Shown in pieces: positions 1-9,800 of a DNA stretch of 64,000 bases. Both the position numbers and the translations under genes were made by a program. The notes below the pieces were generated by a model. That model searched no databases. It was not told the DNA's origin and saw nothing but the letters and a program-made list of their open reading frames with translations. The stretch's first letter is position 1. Every line of letters begins with the position of its first letter. This stretch comes from JAGVUD01 sp052033935 (GTDB lineage: Bacteria > Armatimonadota > UBA5829 > DSUL01), in contig JBPOJE010000006.1 in NCBI GenBank assembly GCA_052033935.1, positions 1 through 64,000 of the forward strand, read 5' to 3'.

Positions 1-127
1 GTTTCCTCGAAGCTCACAATGAAGACCCCAAGGTCTTCCTATGGAAGAAGGAGCCGCCACCATACTCGCCAAAGTAGCCCGCGCAGGGCACGCTATCTGT
101 AAAGAACCGTCACGTGCAGTACACTAG
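1..127 (+). pseudogene. IS630-type transposase, broken C-terminal end
   Basis: The window opens inside a coding remnant. From base 3 one frame reads FLEAHNEDPKVFLWKK, which resembles the conserved C-terminal end of IS630/Tc1-mariner-type transposases (AHN.DPKPFVW). At about base 53 the match moves to another frame, AATILAKVARAGHAI, the usual continuation of that family, and ends at the TAG at 125-127. The family match is from memory of the motif, not from a search. A perfect 7-bp hairpin (21-27 with 32-38, loop CCAA) lies within the coding sequence. The N-terminal part lies outside the window. The frame change means this copy is probably inactive unless it uses programmed frameshifting. Confidence 0.6.
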
Positions 128-217
128 CGCACGCGGTGCACATAGCAATTCCTCCCAACAGAATGGTCGCTGTGAGCGCCATGCGCGCGCGACAGTGATT
201 GGACAGAAGTTGCATCA

Positions 218-2085
218 CTAGAACACGTCCATATCCGCAGATTCCCGAACGAGAAGTAGCGGAAGCAGATAGTCGCCCGGGTTGATGCACGAACTGATGC
301 CGTTGACCACCGCGAAGCGCCCCACCACCAGGTCTTCGGGAATGCGGCCCGGCGCCCAGATTCGCACGCCCGGGTAGCTGTCCATATCCGAAACCGGCGA
401 GCCGTCCCACAGAACGAAGAACCTGCGCTCCCCGTCAACGTGCATGACGCGGCCGCAAACGCGGACAAACAGACCAATGTTGTTCGGCGTGAAGCCGTCG
501 AGCACTCCCTGCTGCGCGCAGTGAGGAGCGCCGCCGAGCGCAGTCATACGGATGGTGTAGGGCTCGGGCGGGCTGCCCGCTGACATCACCGACACGGCCG
601 CATCGGACAGGGTCACCTCTCCGCTTGAAAGCACCGAAACGATGCCGGTAACTCCGACGATATCCCCGAGTTGGAAGCTTCCGCCCGCCTCAACGCGGAT
701 GCCGGCGGCGTACCCCGGCTCTTCGACATACATGAAGCCGCCCATCTGCGAGGGCGTCGCGGTCACACGCACGCCCTCAATGCGCACCAGGCTGCCGGGC
801 GCCACGCACTTGACGGGGCCGACAGACCCAAAGAGCACGCCCGCACGGTGCTGCGCCATGATGTCACTGGCTGACGGCACGAGGACTCTGCGCGCGATGG
901 TGCCCGACGGAGCCGTGAAGCAGGAACTGATGCCGGTAACGGTTATGAAGTCGCCCACGGTGAAGCCAGACGAATCACAGACCACCCGCGCACCGATGTT
1001 GTCGCGTCCCGCCGTGACGGTGCCATCGCGCAGATTCCAGCCGTCGTTGATATAGAGATACCCCGGAGCAGTGCAGGTCACCGTGCCGCAGATCTGCACA
1101 CGCAGGCCCGTGTTCGTCAGCCCCGCCGCCCCGGTGACGCCCGGCTGCAGGCCCAGTCCCTCGCCGCCGAGAGAGAATGTGCTCATCACAAGAGGCTCGA
1201 TGAGACCTTCCGCGGGTTGGGAGGAAACACTGGCGGCCCTGATCTGCCGCTCGCCGTCCACGGTCTCGACCGTGCCGGTGATCTCCGTCAGGTCACCCGG
1301 CGAAACCACTTGGTCCGACACAATCCGAATGCCGGACGAACGATCAAGCTCTTCGATATAGAAGAACGCGCCGAAGGACCCGCCGAACACAGCGGTCACC
1401 TTCTTGCCGGAGAGCAGGACTTCGGCTCCTTCGGCGGCCTGCTTCGCGTCCGAGATGCGCGCCAGGCTGAGCGGCGGCCTCTTGTGCGACACGATATCCG
1501 AGCTGTCCCGAACCAGAATCCGGCGATGAAGCTCGCCCGCGTCCGTGCGGAAGCAACTGCTGATGCCGGTCACGACCACATACTCGCCCTCGGCGAACCC
1601 GGCGGGGTCACAGACGACGCGCACGCCGGTGTTCGGACTGACGCCGGTGAAGGTGCCATCCACGACGCCTGTGGTGTCGTCAACATAGATATAGTCTGGC
1701 CCGACACGGGTGATGGCGCCCCAGATGCACACGAGCATCCCCACGTTGTTCAGGCCAACGCCGCCGTGGAGGCCCTGCTGATGCCCCAGGGCGCCGCCGC
1801 CGAGATGGCGGCTTACCAGTGCCACAGGCTGGATGCCGGCAGGCGCGCCAGCCGGATTCACGGACCCCGCGGCGATTGCTACCTCATCTCCGGATGTGTC
1901 GAGCCGTCCGGCGACGTGGACAGCATCGCCAACGCTGAACTCAGCGTCTGTAAGCACCTTCACGCCTGCGGACAGATCCGGCTCTTCTATGTACAAGCAC
2001 CCCGGGAATACGGCTGTCACGACTTTGGAGTCGAGCCCGAACACGCTGCCCGAGTCCGTCTGTTTGGCCGCCCCGATGCTGGAGA
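218..2085 (-). repeat. Three tandem paired OB-like modules of the first arabinofuranosidase-like protein
   Basis: Three protein repeats of about 205 residues lie at roughly 2085-1470, 1465-840 and 838-218. Each starts with a half carrying EEPDRSSGIRV-like and GD.V.VTG motifs. A linker with LGG and GLNN-like motifs follows. The second half carries GLLVR, YIDDG, GVRV and GISSCF. Copies are diverged (EEPDLSAGVKV, EELDRSSGIRI, EEPGYAAGIRV), so this is an old domain amplification and not a recent DNA duplication. The paired OB-fold interpretation is an inference from strand pattern and length. Confidence 0.75.
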
Positions 2086-4891
2086 CGCGCAGGGTGACAA
2101 CAGTCACGGGCTTACCCGGACCGGCCGCGGGCGCGGAGTTCCCCTGTCCGTCGTGCGCTGTCCCCGCCGCGATGCTGATCCGGATCTCACCATCACCCGA
2201 AATACTCTGGAGGGTGATCGTTCGCATCGCGGGCCCCGATCCGGAGACCGCCACACTGGCAACGGCCGTGCCCGTCGTCTCGATCGCGACGTCCGCAGCG
2301 GACAGGGTGACCTCGTACGCCCCGGAGTAGGTGACGGTGAAGCTCACACCCTCGCCGTTTGTGGTTGCAGCGGATGGCGGGCTGATTGCCACGGTAGGAG
2401 GGGCGCCAGACGCAGCCGTAATCTTGAATGTCGTGAGCGAGTGCGCGGGGAACGTATAGTTGAAGCTCGGGTCGTACAAGGCGTTGGTAATGATGCGATA
2501 GACGTTGCGCTTTGTCGTGTAGTCGTCAACGTCCGGCGAGTTGTCCTCCCATATCTCCGCATGAAGCAGCGTCTGCCCGGGCTTCAGGAACCCGGTCAGG
2601 TTCACTGCAGACGATATGGGGTTGTCTCTGTCCTTGTTGATGACCCAGAGATAGGCCGTCTCGCCATCATCGCTCAAGCTCGCCATGCCGGTCAGCTTCG
2701 GAATGTTGTAGAGCGCGGGCGTGTTGCCCCGCCAGCCGTCCCAGTCAAGCGTGGGCGCACCGGTGAACTTCGACGGTATCAGCTTCGTTCCGAAGTGGTG
2801 GTTGAACGCCGAGAACACATACCACACCGGGTTCGGCGTCACGTCGTCGTATTGCACGAGGCCCCACTGATTGTCCTGCATCAGCCAGTGGCAGGCGACG
2901 CTCAGAAGGTCGCGGTTGAGAAGGAATATGCGCAGGCTGTCGGCGGTCGCGAGGGCTGCTTTCCACGTGCGGACATGGTCGGCGTTGATCCAGCCATACG
3001 TGGGGTTGTTCGACCAGTAGTAGTTGACGTTCCACTCGTTGAGCTGAATCTTGATGAGATCGGTGCGATCCGGTTCTATCATCGCCTGCATAACCCGGTA
3101 GGCGCCCAGCGCATCCTCGAACGCCTTGGCCGCCGCCATTGTCTCGTTGTACAGCCGGACGATGTCCGGCTGCGACGGACTGTAGGGGAAATACTTGTGG
3201 AACTGGGCCTGCTCGATGAACGGAGCAGTCATTGACAGGACCCGGTACGGCCAGTTGTTGATGAGACTGCCCCAGTTCGAGCCGTGGTAGTCGAGATAGA
3301 CGCTGGGGGTCACGATGACGCTGGGATCGGTCGCCTTGATTGCTTCGTAGTAAGTCAGAAACGCCAGCGAGTACTCGTTCGGGCCATCCAAATCCACGAG
3401 ACTCGGGCTGCCCCATGGGTCGGGCTTGAACGGCTCGTTGCCGATCTCAATATACTTCAGATGATACGGCTCCGGGTGGCCGTTGGCCGCGCGCACCGCC
3501 GCCCAGTCCGTGCCCCCGTTCCAGTTTGAACCATCGTTCGGCGCGTTGCAGTATTCCACCAGATCCACCGCGTCGTCCAGGGCTTCCTGATACGGGTATG
3601 GCCCGTCCTGCCCCGGCGCACCTCCCGCGGTGGGCCAGCGGAAACGCGTCGTGATCATGGGCTCGATGCCTCTGGCCTCGCACCAGCGGCAGAACTCGTC
3701 CAGACCGAACTTCGCCGGGCCTTTCTTAACGGGCACTGGGGCGCAGGGGTTGCCATACTGCACCGGGCGCGACTCGACAGGCCCGATGCTCTTCTTCCAA
3801 TAAAACGTGTCGGCGTGGCAGCCGCCCGGGTAGCGGATTATGCTGACGCCGCAGTCGGCAAAGAGCGCCTCGAGGCTGGCGCTGCCGAGCGTGTTTGTTG
3901 CAGGGTCGTACTTGTCCGACCACTTGTACCAGATCTCGTTGTTGCCCGCGATGAGCCTGTCGAACGGCTGCGCCGGGCCTGCGGTGTCCACATCAATCCG
4001 GGGCGTCAGCGCAGTGTTGATCGTGAGGTTGTGGACGATGGCTTCGGGGTAGTCCCAGCCATTCGAGTTCAACGCCTGATCGTAAGCCTTGACGCCGAGA
4101 TCGTAGCTGCCCGGCGGAAGTGCTGGATACTTGAACTGCCACCCGGCGAGCAATGAGATATCAGTACCCACCAGCACCCAGTCGGCGTTGGTTCCGCCAG
4201 CCGGGCGGCGGTAGAACTCGACCTTCTGCAGGTCCGACACCCTGTCGAAAGTGTCCATGAGCACCAGGCTGGGCGTGTTGTAGCTGATGGTGTCGTTGTC
4301 GGAGTACGTCCAGTTGTTTTTAAGGATAAACTCCGGTCCGGCATGGTCCTGCATCAGCTTGATGGATTCGATCTCGATGCGCGCGTCGGTGACGATGGTT
4401 GGGTCGAGGCGCACACGCTTGATAGTGCCCGTCCACTTCGCGTTGCTGCCCGCCCAGACGTTGTGGACCTTCATGGTACCCGTACCGTGAGTGCGGAACG
4501 TGAACTTCTTCGTCTCGTCAAACGACGGCTCGGCGTCGGTTGTGAAGTAGATGCCGGCGGAAGCTCCGGCGAACCTCGCCGTGGGACTCGAAGCGGGGCG
4601 CATGCGAATGCGAATCTGGAAATAATGGTCTTTGCGCGCGGGCAGGTCTAGAGGCGTGTGATGCACGAAGTAAGTCGCCCGGTCACCCGATACAGCCCAG
4701 AGACAGCCACCGCTTACACCCGATGCCAACGCGTCCTCAACCCGCCACCCCTGAAAGTCATCAGGTGAAGAGAAGGTCCAGGCGCGGTCAATGGGATCCT
4801 CCGCCCGGGCTATTTGGACGGCCGAGAAAAGAAAGCCTGCGGCGGCCAGCAGAAGCAGCGGTACTCTTATGGCAATCAGGGGGATTCTCAT
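218..4891 (-). CDS. Secreted GH51-like alpha-L-arabinofuranosidase with Ig-like and triple OB-like modules
   Basis: A 1557-residue exoenzyme with a signal peptide (residues 1-30, cut near AVQIARA). Residues 31-180 look like a beta-sandwich carbohydrate-binding-type domain, and 190-290 is Ig-like. Residues 295-760 form a TIM barrel with the clan A pattern of GH51/GH39-like enzymes: acid/base Glu486 in IEIGNEP and probable nucleophile Glu619 in QLNEWNVNY. It probably releases arabinose or a related sugar from plant-type polysaccharide; the exact substrate cannot be read. A beta-sandwich tail and one Ig-like repeat follow (to about 900). Three tandem copies of a roughly 205-residue paired OB-like module fill the C-terminus. 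It is a close paralogue of the gene ending at 5016, which lies just upstream in the same orientation. The GH51 call is made from motifs, and a sister family is possible. Confidence 0.8.
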   Translation of the reverse strand: MRIPLIAIRVPLLLLAAAGFLFSAVQIARAEDPIDRAWTFSSPDDFQGWRVEDALASGVSGGCLWAVSGDRATYFVHHTPLDLPARKDHYFQIRIRMRPASSPTARFAGASAGIYFTTDAEPSFDETKKFTFRTHGTGTMKVHNVWAGSNAKWTGTIKRVRLDPTIVTDARIEIESIKLMQDHAGPEFILKNNWTYSDNDTISYNTPSLVLMDTFDRVSDLQKVEFYRRPAGGTNADWVLVGTDISLLAGWQFKYPALPPGSYDLGVKAYDQALNSNGWDYPEAIVHNLTINTALTPRIDVDTAGPAQPFDRLIAGNNEIWYKWSDKYDPATNTLGSASLEALFADCGVSIIRYPGGCHADTFYWKKSIGPVESRPVQYGNPCAPVPVKKGPAKFGLDEFCRWCEARGIEPMITTRFRWPTAGGAPGQDGPYPYQEALDDAVDLVEYCNAPNDGSNWNGGTDWAAVRAANGHPEPYHLKYIEIGNEPFKPDPWGSPSLVDLDGPNEYSLAFLTYYEAIKATDPSVIVTPSVYLDYHGSNWGSLINNWPYRVLSMTAPFIEQAQFHKYFPYSPSQPDIVRLYNETMAAAKAFEDALGAYRVMQAMIEPDRTDLIKIQLNEWNVNYYWSNNPTYGWINADHVRTWKAALATADSLRIFLLNRDLLSVACHWLMQDNQWGLVQYDDVTPNPVWYVFSAFNHHFGTKLIPSKFTGAPTLDWDGWRGNTPALYNIPKLTGMASLSDDGETAYLWVINKDRDNPISSAVNLTGFLKPGQTLLHAEIWEDNSPDVDDYTTKRNVYRIITNALYDPSFNYTFPAHSLTTFKITAASGAPPTVAISPPSAATTNGEGVSFTVTYSGAYEVTLSAADVAIETTGTAVASVAVSGSGPAMRTITLQSISGDGEIRISIAAGTAHDGQGNSAPAAGPGKPVTVVTLRVSSIGAAKQTDSGSVFGLDSKVVTAVFPGCLYIEEPDLSAGVKVLTDAEFSVGDAVHVAGRLDTSGDEVAIAAGSVNPAGAPAGIQPVALVSRHLGGGALGHQQGLHGGVGLNNVGMLVCIWGAITRVGPDYIYVDDTTGVVDGTFTGVSPNTGVRVVCDPAGFAEGEYVVVTGISSCFRTDAGELHRRILVRDSSDIVSHKRPPLSLARISDAKQAAEGAEVLLSGKKVTAVFGGSFGAFFYIEELDRSSGIRIVSDQVVSPGDLTEITGTVETVDGERQIRAASVSSQPAEGLIEPLVMSTFSLGGEGLGLQPGVTGAAGLTNTGLRVQICGTVTCTAPGYLYINDGWNLRDGTVTAGRDNIGARVVCDSSGFTVGDFITVTGISSCFTAPSGTIARRVLVPSASDIMAQHRAGVLFGSVGPVKCVAPGSLVRIEGVRVTATPSQMGGFMYVEEPGYAAGIRVEAGGSFQLGDIVGVTGIVSVLSSGEVTLSDAAVSVMSAGSPPEPYTIRMTALGGAPHCAQQGVLDGFTPNNIGLFVRVCGRVMHVDGERRFFVLWDGSPVSDMDSYPGVRIWAPGRIPEDLVVGRFAVVNGISSCINPGDYLLPLLLVRESADMDVF

Positions 4892-4948
4892 GTCGCGTGC
4901 ATTCCTGGCGCTGGCTGAAGGGTCACAGGCAACCAGAGCGCCTCCAAT

Positions 4949-4957
4949 AGTTTAGCA
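4949..4957 (-). promoter_or_regulatory. Extended -10 promoter candidate for the gene ending at 218
   Basis: On the minus strand the sequence reads TGCTAAACT, an extended -10 (TGn plus TAAACT), about 55 bases before the start codon. The -35 position is weak. The flanking GCTTGTGnTAAACT string also occurs upstream of the neighbouring paralogue at 10435-10443. Confidence 0.4.
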
Positions 4958-5015
4958 CAAGCCCGCACAATGGCACCCGAAGCTGGCGGGCTCACGGTTG
5001 CTGATCAATGGACTG

Positions 5016-6840
5016 CTACGGGGTCACGATATCACTGGCAGCCCGCACCCGGACCAGCGGCAGCAGCAGATCCCCATCCCTGTCGCAAGAACTGATACCG
5101 GTCACCAGCACAAACTGCCCCGCGGACAGGTGGGGCGAAATCAGTCCCGGTGCCCAAATGCGCACGCCCTCGCGTCCGCCAGCGCCTGGCACTGCCGAGC
5201 CATCCGAGATGCTGAAGAACTGGCCGCCGGGGTCAATGAACTCAATGCGCCCCCACACGCGCACCAGCAACCCCACGTTGTTTGTACCCAGACCGCTGCC
5301 CACCATCGGCTGAAAGCCCTGAGCGCCGCCGCCCAACGCGGAGAGACGCAGGGCCAGCGGCGGAAGAGGCGTGGTGCTCGACACGATCCCGGCCACGGCC
5401 TCCGACAGTTCAAGCTCACCGCTATCGAGTACTCTGAGCGTTCCGGCTGCGCGGACGACGTCACCAGGCTGTGAAGGCAGCGACGAGCCCACACGAATGC
5501 CCGCCGAACGGCTGGCGTCCTCAAGATACATGAAGCCGCCCATCTGCACGGCAGTGGCCGTCACCACCCCGCTCTCCAGAACCACCTCGCTGCCGGGAAT
5601 CGCATGTTTCAGCGCACCGATGGATGCAAAGCCGCCAACCTTCCGCTGCACGGCGATGCCGTCCGCGGCACGCGGCAGCAGGGTGGCCGCGACCCGGCCC
5701 GAAGGCGTCACGAAGCACGAGCTTACGCCGGTCACAACCAAATAGTCGCCCACGGAGAAGCCGGACGAGTCGCACGTCACGCGCACGCCTACATTCGCTT
5801 CGCCGTCCGTGAGCGTGCCGTCGCTCACCGCCGACCCATCGTCAATGTATAGCCAGCCCGCGCCTACACCGGTCACCACGCCCCACGAACGTGCCAACAG
5901 GCCCGTGCTGACCGCCCCCTCCCCGCCCGAAACAAGCGCTCTATTGCTCATCGCGAGGGGAACGACAGGCTGCGAGCCAACCCCGGGCAAGACACTCGAC
6001 GCGATGATCTGGCGTTCGCCATGGACAACAGCGACTTCGCCCACGACACTCGCCAGTTCGGCCTCGCGGACAATCGCATCGGAAACGACCCGGATTCCGG
6101 ACGATCGGTCGGGCTCCTCGATGTAGAAGAAGCCCCCGAACACGGCCGAAACGACCTTCGCCGACAGCGAGACCGGCGTTCCCTCCGCAAGCGGCCGGAC
6201 ATCTGAAATGCGCTCCAGGTTCAGAGGACGGCTGGCGTCACGCTCGATGTCCGCGGCGCTTCTGGCCAGGATGCAGCGCCGCAGTTTGCCCTCAGTATCC
6301 GGGAAGCAGGAACTGATCCCGGTGACGAGCAAGTACTCGCCGGGGGCGAACCCGGACGGGTCGCAGACAACGCGCACCCCGGCGTTGGGTTCGGTTCCGG
6401 TGGCGGTTCCATCGCGGACGCCCGAGAGATCGTCCACGTAAAGATATCCCGGCCCGATCTGGTCCACCCTGCCCCACGTGCGCACGAGCAACCCCGTGTT
6501 GTTCAGCCCAACTCCACCCTCAACCCCGTTCTGCCGCCCGAACGCAATGCCGCCAACCAGACGGCCTGCCAGCGCAACAGGCGGCACGCTTTGCGTGTCA
6601 CCCGCCGGGGCAACCACTCCGGCCGCAATCGTTACCTCATCGCCCGAAGCATCCAGGCAGCCCGTGACGCTGACCAGATCCCCCACGGCAAGCGCGTCGG
6701 CGGTGATGACCTTCACACCGCACGAACGGTCGGGCTCCTGAATGTAGATGTGCCCGGAAAACACAGCCGAGACGACCTTCGAATCGAGCACGACAGGCGC
6801 GCCGTCTTCGAGATGTTTCGCGGCCCCGACGCTGGACACG
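5016..6840 (-). repeat. Three tandem paired OB-like modules of the second arabinofuranosidase-like protein
   Basis: Same repeat type as at 218-2085. The first halves carry QEPDRSCGVKV, EEPDRSSGIRV and EDASRSAGIRV, and each second half has the GLLVR/YIDDG/GISSC signature. Module order matches the downstream paralogue, so the triplication probably predates the duplication of the two genes. Confidence 0.75.
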
Positions 6841-9800
6841 ACGGTGTTGTCAACGATGAAGGATGCGCCCTGCGCGCCCTCGTTGGGAATCCCCACGCGG
6901 TCAACACACGCGCCCGCCTTCACGGCGATGGATACTTCGCCGTCTCCGCTGATGGAAGCAAGGGTCACAGTGTAAGGCCCCGCCGACGGCCCGCTGCTGT
7001 CAACGCCAATCCCGACGCTGCCCACCCGCGCCGTGCCCGAAAGCGACACTTCGATATCGTCCTCCGAGTCGAAGCCCTCGACGGGCTCCGTGAATCTCAC
7101 CGTGTAGCTTACGGGGCCGACACCAGTAATCTGCGACGTCGGCCCTTCGATGGAGGCGACGGCAGGCGCGGTGTTGTCAACTGCGAACTCCTCGCTCGGC
7201 CCGGTGGCGGCCGACGGCGTCCCCGCCGAATCACGGGCGGCCCCGGCGGCAATCGAGATGCTGAGCGTGCCGTCGCCGGTTATGTCCTTGATGGTGACAA
7301 CACGCGCGCGAGTGCCAGTGCCCGCGACCGTCACCGATCCATCCACGGTTCCCATCTTGTTGAGCGTCACATGATCGGCGGAGAGCGCCGCTGACGCCGC
7401 TCCGTAGAAACGCACTGAGTAGGTGAGCGGTCCGGTGCGAGTGGCCGCCTGCGACGGCGAGCTGACGATCACGCTGGCGCCCGGGTTTTCGACCACCGCC
7501 ACCGGGTCGCACGGGCCGGCCCCGGCGGCATAATTGCCAAAGCCGTCGTGCGCGGTCGCCGGAGCGATGCTGATTCGGAGGGTCCCGTCTCCGGAGATTC
7601 CGCGCAGCGACACGGTCCGGCTGGTGGGACCGGAACCGGACACCTCCACCGTCGCGACTGCGGTGCCCGTCGTCTCGAGCGTTATGTCCGCCGGAGAAAG
7701 GGTTACTCCATAGGCGCCGCTGTAGCTCACCGTGAACATCACGTCCTGAATGTGCGTTGAGGCGCGCGATGGAGGGCTGAGTTCGATGCCCGGCGCGGCG
7801 CTCCCCTCGGCCGCCACAGGCGTAAACTTGAAGCAGGTGAGCGAGTGCGCGGGGAACGTGTAGCTGAAGCTCGGGTCGTAGAGCGCGGTGGTGATGTTGC
7901 GATAGGCATTGCGCTTCGTCGTGTAGTCGTCAACATCATCGGAGTTCATCTCCCAGACTTCGGCGAGCAAACGCTGCCCCGCCGCCTTCAGGAAGCCCGC
8001 GACATTCACATCGGATGTGATCGCATTGTCGCGGTCTTTGTTGATGACCCACAGGTAGGCCGCCCCGTTGTCATCGCTCAGGCTTGCCATGCCGGTGAGC
8101 TTCGGGATGTTGAACAGGGCCGGCGTGGCGCCCTGATACCCGTCCCAGTCGAGCGTGGGCGCGCCGGTGAACTTGGAGGGGATGAGCTTTGTACCAAACT
8201 GCTGGTGAAGGGCCGAAAAGATGAACCAGACCGGATTCGGGGTCACATTGTCGTGCTGCACAAGCCCCCAGTTGTCGTCCTGAATCAGCCAGTGACAGGC
8301 GATACTCAGCAGGTCGCGGTTGAGCAGGAAGATGCGCAGACTGTCAGCCGTGCCAAGAGCCGCCTTCCAGCTCCTGATGTGATCGGCGTTGATCCAACCA
8401 AAGGTGGGGTTGTTCGTCCAGTAGTAGTTGATGTCCCATTCGTTGAGTTGGACCTTGATCAGGTCTTGCCTGTCGGGCGCTGTAAGTTTCTGGATGATGC
8501 GAAATGCCCCGAACGCGTCCTCGAACTCCTTGGCGCATGCCATCGTCTCGTTGTAGAGGCGAACGACGTCGGGCTGTGTGGGGCTGTAGGGGAAGTACTT
8601 GTGGAACTGAGTCTGCTCGATGAACGGCCCGGTCGTGGAGAGCACCTGGTACGGCCAGTTGTTGACCAGGCTGCCCCGATAGTCGCCGTGAAAATCCAGA
8701 TAGGAACTCGGCGTCACGATGACGCTCGGGTCGGTCGCTTTGATGGCGTCGTAGTAGCTCAGGAACGCAAGGGCGTATTCGCTGGGGCCGTCCAGCCCCA
8801 CAAGGCTCGGGCTACCCCACGGATCGGGCTTGAACGGCTCGTTTCCAATCTCGATGTACTTGAGATGATAGGGCTCGGGGTGCCCGTTGGCGGCGCGCAC
8901 CGCCGCCCAGTCCGTCCCCCCGTTCCAGTTGGAGCCATCGTTCGGGGCGTTGCAGTACTCGACCAGGTCCACCGCGTCGTGCAGAGCCTCCAGATAGGGC
9001 TGGCGGCCGTCCTGCCCCGGCGCTCCTCCGGCTGTTGGCCAGCGGAAGCGCGTCGTGAACATCGGCTCGATACCTCTCGCCTTGCACCACCGGCAGAACT
9101 CGTCGAGACCGAACTTCGCCGGGCCCCGGTTCACGGGAACGGGTGCGCAGGGGTTGCCGTACTGGGAAGGGCGTGAGGCGACCGGGCCAATGCTCTTCTT
9201 CCAGTAGAACGTGTCGGAATGGCAGCCGCCGGGATAGCGAATGACCGTGATGCCGCAGTCCGCAATCAGCGCTTCGAGATTGGGGTCCAGGCTGTTCGTG
9301 ACCGGGTCGTAGCTATCCGACCACTTGTACCAGATCTCGTTGTTCCCGGCGATCATCCGGTCGAAGGGCTCGGCTGGCGCGGCGGCGTCCACGTCAATTC
9401 TGGGAGTCAGGGCGGTGTTTATCGTCAGGTTGTGTACGATAGCCTGCGGGTAATCCCACCCGTTGCAGACAGGCACCTTGTCGTAGGCTTTCACTCCGAG
9501 GTCGTAGCTTCCGTCGGGAAGAGGCGGATACTTGTACTGCCAGGTACCCACAGTGGAGTCATCCACGCCCGAGAGGACCCAGGCGTCGTCACCTGCCCCA
9601 GATGGACGCCGGTAGAACTCCACCTTCGATATCTCGGATACTCGGTCGAACGCGTTCATGAGCACAAGGCTGGGCGTGTTGTAGCTGATGCTGTCGTTGA
9701 CGGTGTAGGTCCAATGGTTCTTGATGTCGAACTCGGGGCCCGTGCGGTCCTGGAGTATTCTGATGGACTGAATCTCGATGTGAAGATTCGTGAGCGGTGA

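Noticed and set aside
21..38. Hairpin near the left edge as a terminator
   Set aside because: It lies within transposase coding sequence and has no T tract.
1217..3235. A 672-codon plus-strand reading frame opposite the first arabinofuranosidase-like gene
   Set aside because: It is antisense to a gene with clear catalytic motifs, has Arg/Gly/Val-rich composition typical of GC-rich shadows, and shows no domain.
7845..9176. A 443-codon plus-strand frame opposite the second arabinofuranosidase-like gene
   Set aside because: It mirrors the shadow in the paralogue at 1217-3235 and has no recognisable domain.
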